From: Piromyces finnis
Taxonomy: Eukaryota; Neocallimastigomycota; Neocallimastigomycetes; Neocallimastigales; Neocallimastigaceae
Reading direction: 5' to 3'
Length of the DNA: 64,000 nucleotides
Assembly (NCBI GenBank): GCA_002104945.1
Contig: MCFH01000061.1
Location: 186,001 to 250,000 of the forward strand
Shown here: positions 57,385 to 64,000 of the stretch, piece after piece
Layout of the letters: every line of letters begins with the position of its first letter
Position numbering within the stretch: the first letter of the stretch is position 1
Notes under the pieces: model-generated
What the model saw: the letters and a program-made list of their open reading frames with translations, nothing else
Database searches by the model: none
What the model was told of the DNA's origin: nothing
Position numbers and translations under genes: made by a program

Positions 57385-58326
57385 TTGTATACCATATAAA
57401 TATTTAAAAAGATAAAGACTATTAATTTACTCAATACTAGTTATATAAAATTTTATATTAATATATTTGTAGAATCTATAAACTTCATCTATAGTTAAAT
57501 TAATTTTTATAAAAGTTAATATGAATACTGTCACTCTTTTAAATCAAAATAATACTGTTAATTTATGGGTTTTTGTGATGGATTGAAAACTAGTTATAAA
57601 AAATAATAAAAGTTTTTAAAAAACTATTTTATATTATTATTATTATTTATATTGTTAAATTGTAATATTATTCCTTCCTTTGGTTATTTTAAAAACTGGT
57701 TATCTATGAATTTTTAATATATATTATTATTATTTTTAGTATTTTCTATTATTTGAACAATATTGTAATGTACTAAGGTTTTTTTTTAATATTACAATCT
57801 ATATTTTTATGAAAAATCTACTTTTAATATCTAGGTAAGAGTTAATTGTAATTATTTAAATTTAAAGAATATTTTCATTTTTGTATTTATAATAAAATTT
57901 TATTTGTTAAGTTTAATAAGTTTTTTTTTTTATTTATTTGTAATTATTATTTCAATTGATATTAATATTTAATCTTTTTATAGAGATCAATAAATAAACA
58001 ATTCAATTGTTACAACTATATACTTTTACTTAATAATTAGTTAGGGTTAGTTTTTATTGATTGTACTTTATCATTTATACTTTTTTATTTTAATTTGAAT
58101 AAATAAATTCATAGTATTTATTTAAATAAATAAATTAATAAATAAATTAATAAATAACTAATATGATAACAAAATATATAAATATATATATTTTTATTGT
58201 TAAGAAGAAGAAGAAAAAAAAAACAAACAAAAAAAAAAAACAATAACAACAACTTTATATTTTATTCTATTAATAATTTAAAAAAATAATTTGATTTTTT
58301 TTTTTTGATATATATATATATTAATT
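57385..58326. other. Convergent intergenic region
   Basis: 0.94 kb between the ends of the esterase and CotH-1. AT-rich, no ORF or RNA gene seen. It contains an A-rich patch near 58203-58245. Confidence 0.5.
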
Positions 58327-60484
58327 TTAATAATAATTTTTATGATATTCGTTTGATATAATATTTACAACAGAATATTCATCATTGTCATCATCATCAT
58401 CATTATCAGAATCACTTTCATCTTCAATTACTATTGATTCATCAATTTCGATAGGTATATCATCATCTAATGTATCTAATAAATCTGACTGTGTTGATTC
58501 ACTTTGAACCTCATCTGAGATTATAGTGTCACTTTTGTAATCATTATATTGTTTTATGTCATCATCGTCATCATCATTATTAATTATTATATTCTTGATA
58601 GAATATTGAAAATTTTCATCTAAATAAGTTGAATCACATTCTAAATGGTAATAATCACAAACATATCTATATTTTATAAGAATCCAATACTTTAATCCAT
58701 ATGATTCTCTATCTGAATATCCATTAGTAAATTCAGAATAAGCATCCCATTGTTCTAAAGTAAAATGATCATAATCACTATTACTATTAATACTACCAGG
58801 ATAATTACCATTAGTATCTTTTATTTTATCTAATATAACATACGGTTTAATATACTTTTTAATTTCATCAATATATGGATAAAGTATTGCTGGATTAAAA
58901 ACTTTACTTACAACTTCACTTAATATTTTCTCAAATCCTGATGAATCATTGAAAATTAATACTTCCATGAGATGAATATCTCTAATAGTATTTGTAATTG
59001 ATGATCTTAAAAACCCCATATCTTGACCAAAATCATGATCAAAATCATAAGATAAATAAATCCATTTACCATTTGGTTGTTTATACATATAATAATTATG
59101 GGTGTTTTGAATGTGATCATATGCTCCTGTTAAGTAATCAATTGCCATTTCATATAAGAAATGATCAATTTCAAAAATATCTTCAAGATCTGTAGCTGAT
59201 TTAGCATTTTTAACAGCTGTTAAGAATTCAATCCATTCTGAATTATTGTTAATTTCTTCTTCATTTTCATTAGAACATCCAAAAGAATACTCTGGTAATA
59301 AATCGTACATATAATCACATTTATATAAATTTTTGGTGTTCTTTTCACCATAAACCTCTTCAATCCATGATAATTTATAATCATCATTAAATATATACAA
59401 TCCCATAAATTCATCATTAATGTAAAGTTGAACGTAGGTGGATGAAACGGATTTTAATCCTAAACGATTGTGAATATCTGAAATTAATTTTGTTCTCATA
59501 ATAGTTGGATCATTACAATCAGCACGAAGTTTAAATTGACTACGACCATATAAATTGCCATTACCTCTAATTTTTATATTATATGCCGGTTTTGAGAATA
59601 AACGAGAGTAATCACCACCTAATTTAAAAGTTACTTTATCAAATAACTTTTGTTCTCTATAATAATATATTTTTATTATTAAAAGGCAAAAAATAAAGAA
59701 TTTTATTATTAGATATATTAAATTTTTATTTATATATTAATTATTATTGGATATTTTAACAATTGAAAAAAAAAAAAATAATTACTCATGAAGTTCAAAA
59801 ATTATTGAGGCATTTTTAGTTTTGAAGTTAGAAGAGGTTTTCACAGTTCTTGATACTAGTTTATTATTACTGGTAGTATATATATTATTCATTTTACTAA
59901 TAAATAATGGAATATCTTCTTTCATAATTGATTTTTCAGTAGTCATTAAATCAATAAATTCATTATTCAAACTTTTATAATTTACTGATGAATTGATTTC
60001 TTCTACGTTAGAAGTTCCATACTTTTTTAAAGAAGAGATAGTATTAATTATTTTTATTAGATTAAAATCCGTATTACTTTCCATAATATAATTCATTTTT
60101 TCTTCTTCTTCCCAATTCTCGTTAATATTTTTATGATTAAAATCAAACCCAGCCAATACTTCATCTTCAATAAAAGTTGGATAACCATCCTTTCCTATTT
60201 TTAATTCAGGAAGGATTGTATCATAATCATAGCCAGGATAGGTCACATTAAAATTAACTTTCTTTATATCAATCATATATATATTTATAAAATCTATCAT
60301 ATAAGAAATAATTTTTATAGTACTGAAACTATAGTCGACGTTTACAGCTTTTTTTAATTCTATAAATTCTTCTTCAGATATATATACTTTTAAATTTGGC
60401 ATTTCATTATCTGTTATTTCAAATAATTCTGCTCTTTTACCTTTATCAATGAAAGTGGATACAGTCAAAACACTGTAAACTAGA

Positions 60485-60564
<80 letters not shown>

Positions 60565-60678
60565 ATTGTTGTTGTTGTTGTTATTGTTGTTGTTGTTGTT
60601 GTTGTTGTTGTTTTTTAAAATAAAATATATATTTATTAAATAAAAATTAAAGTTAATACATTTGGAATTACTACTCAA
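58327..60678 (-). CDS. CotH-family protein, CotH-1 (two recognised exons, N-terminus unresolved)
   Basis: Exons 59786-60678 (open) and 58327-59656, joined by a 129-bp intron in phase 2 (GA|A). The joined frame runs NASIIFELHEEQKLFDKVTF into KLGGDYSR. It then gives the CotH core: FKLRADCNDPTIMRTKLISD, QLYINDEFMGLYIFND, and WIYLSYDFDHDFGQD, whose Asp cluster matches the metal/active-site region of CotH kinases. The C-terminal 80 residues are highly acidic (Asp, Glu, Ser). CotH proteins are abundant in anaerobic fungi, often secreted and dockerin-linked; here no dockerin is seen. Exon 1 has no ATG before Met-Pro-Asn-Leu-Lys; the open frame continues through a poly-Asn tract to a stop. An upstream exon with start and signal peptide is therefore expected. 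Confidence 0.85.
59657..59785 (-). other. Intron in CotH-1
   Basis: 129 bp, from GTAATT to TTATTATAG on the minus strand, with in-frame stops. Removal joins GA to A and keeps the CotH frame. CotH-2 has an intron at the same codon. Confidence 0.85.
60486..60612 (-). repeat. AAC/AAT trinucleotide tract
   Basis: On the minus strand, AAC units then AAT units, about 42 in all. It reads as poly-Asn if translated in the CotH-1 frame. It could instead lie in an intron or 5' UTR: a TTTACAG acceptor-like site follows about 15 nt downstream. Confidence 0.85.
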
Positions 60679-61878
60679 AGTTACTATTTTGTATATATTG
60701 TAATGGAATTGAAATTTTTTTTAACTTTTATTTTATTCTAATAATGTTTCTGTAATATAAAAGTATTATACATACCACTACAGCATAATAAAATTAATAA
60801 ATTTTTTATTATCATTTTTTATTATATTTATTTTTAAAGGTTTAATTTTTAAACGTTAAGTTTTTATTATTTTATATTTTACTTTTTTAAAATTTATTTA
60901 TATTCATTTTTATTTTATTTTATTTAATTTTATTATTTTATTTTATTTTATTTTTTTTATTTCATTTTTATTTTATTTTATTAAAACTATATGGTTGGTC
61001 ATTTTAATTAGTTTATATACTTTATATTTATTTGTTTTTGTTTTTTTTTTTCCTTTTTTTTAATTCAAATTTAATTTTTATTTAAACCAATAACTTAATT
61101 TTTAGAATGTAAATCAGTTTTAAGTTACACATATTTGTGTATTTTAGACTAATTTAATTTAAATAAAATTCCTTATCCTTCAATCATTTTCATTTATTTT
61201 CTTGTAAAATGCGGTACAAAAAAAAGAAATATATTTAAATTAAAAATTTCAAAAATTATTAATTTAATTTATTAATTTTTATTTTTTAGTTTGATGAAAC
61301 ATTAAATAAAAAAAAATATTAATATTTAATTAAAAAAAAAAAAATGAACAAAATAAATAATTAAAATGATTTAATTATAAAATTTAATATAATTATACAG
61401 AAATTACAAAATATGAATATGAAAAAAAAATATTAATGATTTGTTAGTAAACTAAAATAATAATAAACTATTTTCCTAATAACATCATTTCTTTTATCAT
61501 ACGAGATGTCATGTTTATTAATATTAAAATTCTCTTTACTAGTCAATATTATTATATTGACTTCAAAAATATAAATGTTCCTTACTCTATAATATTGCAA
61601 TGTGTAATATCATAAAACAATGTAAAATCGTTAAATGAGAAAAAAAAAATAAAAATAAATAATACAGAAATTAGAGTTACAAAAAAAAGTATATAATAAA
61701 ATAATTTTTAACATATTAATTGCTTATATAAATTCGTTTTAATTTATTTTTATAATTATGTATTTTTTTAAATATTACTTAATTTATTATTTCTATTATA
61801 TAATATATTAATATTAATAAAATATTGATTTTTATAATTTGGAAAATATATATATATATTTTATTCATTGTTATTAAT
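60679..61878. other. Intergenic between tandem CotH genes
   Basis: 1.2 kb of AT-rich DNA. It should contain the CotH-1 promoter and probably its first exon, which is not confidently identified, and the CotH-2 3' end. Confidence 0.45.
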
Positions 61879-64000
61879 TTAATTTATGATAGTACTGCGA
61901 ATCATCATAACAGTTTTAGTGATAGTTTTAATTTCATTTGTTGAAGTGGTGACATAATCTTCATCTTCAGAATCACTATCATCAATAGATGTTGGTTCTT
62001 CAACTTCAACTTCAAAAGCTTCATCATCAGAAATATATTCTACTTCGGTTGGTGTTGGTTCAACATCTGTAGAACTAGTTTGAGTTTCAATAAATGAATC
62101 AGAATAAGATTCAGTTGGATCTTCAATTGAAGTGATTACTGATGTTTCAATAAAAGTTTCAGTTGCTTCTTCAATTGAAGTGCTTACTGATGTTTCAATA
62201 AAAATTTCAGTTGGTTCTTCAATTAAAGTGATTACTGATGTTTCAATAAAAGTTTCAGTTTCAATAAAAGTTTCAGTTGGTTCTTCAATTGAAGTGCTTA
62301 CTGATGTTTCAATAAAAGTTGAAGTTTCAATTGGGAAATAATCAAAATAATCCATAGTATCATAATCAGCATTATGAAGTTCTTCAACAACTTGATATTC
62401 ATAATTCTTATCTAAATATGTTGAATCGCATTCTAATTGATAATAATTACAAACAAATCTGTATTTCATAAGAATCCAATACTTTAACCCATAAGAGATC
62501 ATATCTGAATAACCATTTGTAAATTCAGAAAAAGCATCCCATTGTTCTAAAGAATAGTTTTTATTACCACTGTCAATATTAAAATGACCAGGATAGTTTC
62601 CATTGGCATCTGGTGTCTTGTCTAATATAACATATGGTTTAATATACTCCTTTATTTCATCAATATGGGAATAAAGTGTTGATGGATTGAAAACTTTACT
62701 AACAACTTCACCTAATATTTTTTCAAATCTAGCGGAATCAGTTGTTACAAATAACTCCAAGAGATGATTTCCTTCAGTAGTATAGTCATAAGATGAATAC
62801 AAAAAATGACTAAATCCTTGTCCAAAATCATGATCAAAATCATGAGATAAATAAATCCATTTACCATTTGGCTGTTTATACATATAGTAATTATGATTAT
62901 ATTGAATATGGTCGAAAGAACCTGTTAAATAATCAATTGCCATTTCATACAAGAAATGATCAATTTCAAAAATATCTTCAAGATCTGCAGCTGATTTAGC
63001 ATTTTCAACTGCTGTTAAAAAGTCAATCCATTCTGAATTATCGTTCATTTCTTCTTCATTTTCATTAGTACATCCATCATAATATTGTGGTAATAAATCC
63101 TCTATTTTATCACATTTATATAAATTTTTGGCATTTTTTTCACCATAAATTTTTTCAACCCATGATAACTTATAATCATCATTAAATGTATACAATCCCA
63201 TAAATTCATCATTAATATAAAGTTGAGCGTAGGTAGATGAAACGGATTTTAATCCTAAACGATTGTGAATATCTGAAATTAATTTTGTTCTCATAATAGT
63301 TGGATCATTACAATCAGCACGAAGTTTTAATTGAGTATATCCGTAAAGATCCTTTTTACCTCTAATTTTTATATTAAAACCTGGTTTTTGGAAGTATCTT
63401 GAGTAAGCTCCACCTAACTTGAGTGTTATTTTATCAAAGTTTTTTTGTTCTCTACAAATATATATAGTACAAAAAAATATATTATAATGAAAATAAATAT
63501 TAATTTCATACATTTTAATAAATCAAAAAATTTATTATTTAATTAATTAATATTAATAATATAATAATTTTATATTTGAATTATTGCTGAATTACCCGTC
63601 TAATTCAAAAATCATAGTAGCATTTTTTGTTTTGAATTCAGTTGTTGCTCTATTATCAGGGTTAAGAGTTGTACTACTTACTACGGAACGTAAAAGATTG
63701 GTATATTCTTCTTTCTTAGCAGCTGAGGTACTTAATGAGTTTATTGTATTGATAATATTATATAAAGGAAAATTCTTATTACTTGATAAAACATGCATCA
63801 TTTTTTCATTATCCTTTTTATAAATATTAATATGTTCCATATTATAATCAAATCCAGCTTTTATTTCATCTTCATCATAAGTAGAAAAACCATCATCTCC
63901 TACTTTTAATTCTGGAAGTATCTCATCAAAGTTATAACCTGGAAATATTTCTTTGAAATTTACTTTTTTGTAAAAAGTTACATAAATTTCGATATTATAT
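61879..64000 (-). CDS. CotH-family protein, CotH-2 (partial, runs off the window)
   Basis: Exon 61879-63451 and exon 63596-64000 (still open at the window end), joined by a 144-bp phase-2 intron (GG|A). The joined frame reads TMIFELDGEQKNFDKITLKL and then the CotH core: LKLRADCNDPTIMRTKLISD, QLYINDEFMGLYTFND, WIYLSHDFDHDFGQG. It is close to CotH-1 over the core, so the two are tandem duplicates. The upstream exon has FPGYNFDEILPELKVGDDG, matching YPGYDYDTILPELKIGKDG of CotH-1. The C-terminus differs: Ser/Thr/Glu-rich repeats of ETSVSTSIEEPTETF type, plausibly an O-glycosylated stalk, then an acidic stretch. No dockerin or GPI signal is seen; a further 3' exon is possible. Confidence 0.88.
63452..63595 (-). 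other. Intron in CotH-2
   Basis: 144 bp, GTAATT to TTTGTAG on the minus strand. Same codon position and phase as the CotH-1 intron, with a different internal sequence. Confidence 0.85.

Noticed and set aside
58327-59499. CotH-1 starting at the internal Met encoded at 59497-59499
   Set aside because: Conserved CotH sequence continues upstream in frame to a splice acceptor and matches CotH-2, so this Met is internal.

Overview
The window looks like a chromosome segment of an anaerobic gut fungus (Neocallimastigomycota). The DNA is extremely AT-rich with long A, T and AAT runs. One gene pairs a GH5 cellulase with two Cys-rich fungal dockerins of the CBM10 type, which is characteristic of this phylum. 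Next to it lie a CE1/PHB-depolymerase-like esterase and two tandem CotH-family genes with short introns. The genus cannot be told from sequence alone.

Positions 1 to about 52,200 are almost entirely Ty3/gypsy-type LTR retrotransposon DNA. From left to right: a degenerate minus-strand pol fragment (169-928); a tRNA-Cys(GCA) gene (1008-1079, minus); a short non-coding LTR element on the minus strand, 15 bp from the tRNA 5' end (1094-2978); a solo LTR (family F, 2979-4108); a degenerate LTR (to 4909); element 1 (4913-12468); element 2 (12473-21105); LTR debris; and element H (22925-48052).

Element H holds a nest that can be read from target-site duplications. Chromovirus D (26400-47077) sits inside H. 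Element B (26410-34797) sits 10 bp inside D's 5' LTR. Solo LTRs F2 and E sit inside B's 3' LTR. Element C (34802-41135, minus strand, intact) is inserted exactly at the B/D junction. To the right of H, further solo LTRs (48056-48870, 48876-49939) and decayed LTR DNA run up to a long inverted repeat at 51626-52202.

Two replication styles coexist. Elements 1, 2, H and the short element have a TGG-type PBS (core TGGTGGAGA) a few bases after the LTR. Elements 1, 2 and H also keep a textbook -1 frameshift signal at the end of gag: a TTTAAAT or TTTAAAC heptamer, a 6-7 nt spacer, and a 6-7 bp hairpin with an 8-nt loop. Elements B, C and D instead have a single gag-pol frame. Their PBS, directly abutting the LTR, is the reverse complement of a 10-12 nt segment 36-38 nt downstream of the LTR TATA box, the Tf1/sushi self-priming arrangement.

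The right end (52,767-64,000) is host gene space. It holds a secreted GH5 with two dockerins (minus), a divergent esterase without an evident signal peptide (plus), and two tandem CotH-like genes (minus), the second running off the window. Both CotH genes have a phase-2 intron at the same place. The neighbourhood fits plant cell-wall degradation and cellulosome-associated functions. Elements with lesions are B (one extra A in an A run), D (one TGG-to-TGA nonsense), element 2 (frame break, missing integrase CxxC, nonsense) and H (multiple). Element C, and the coding part of element 1, appear intact.
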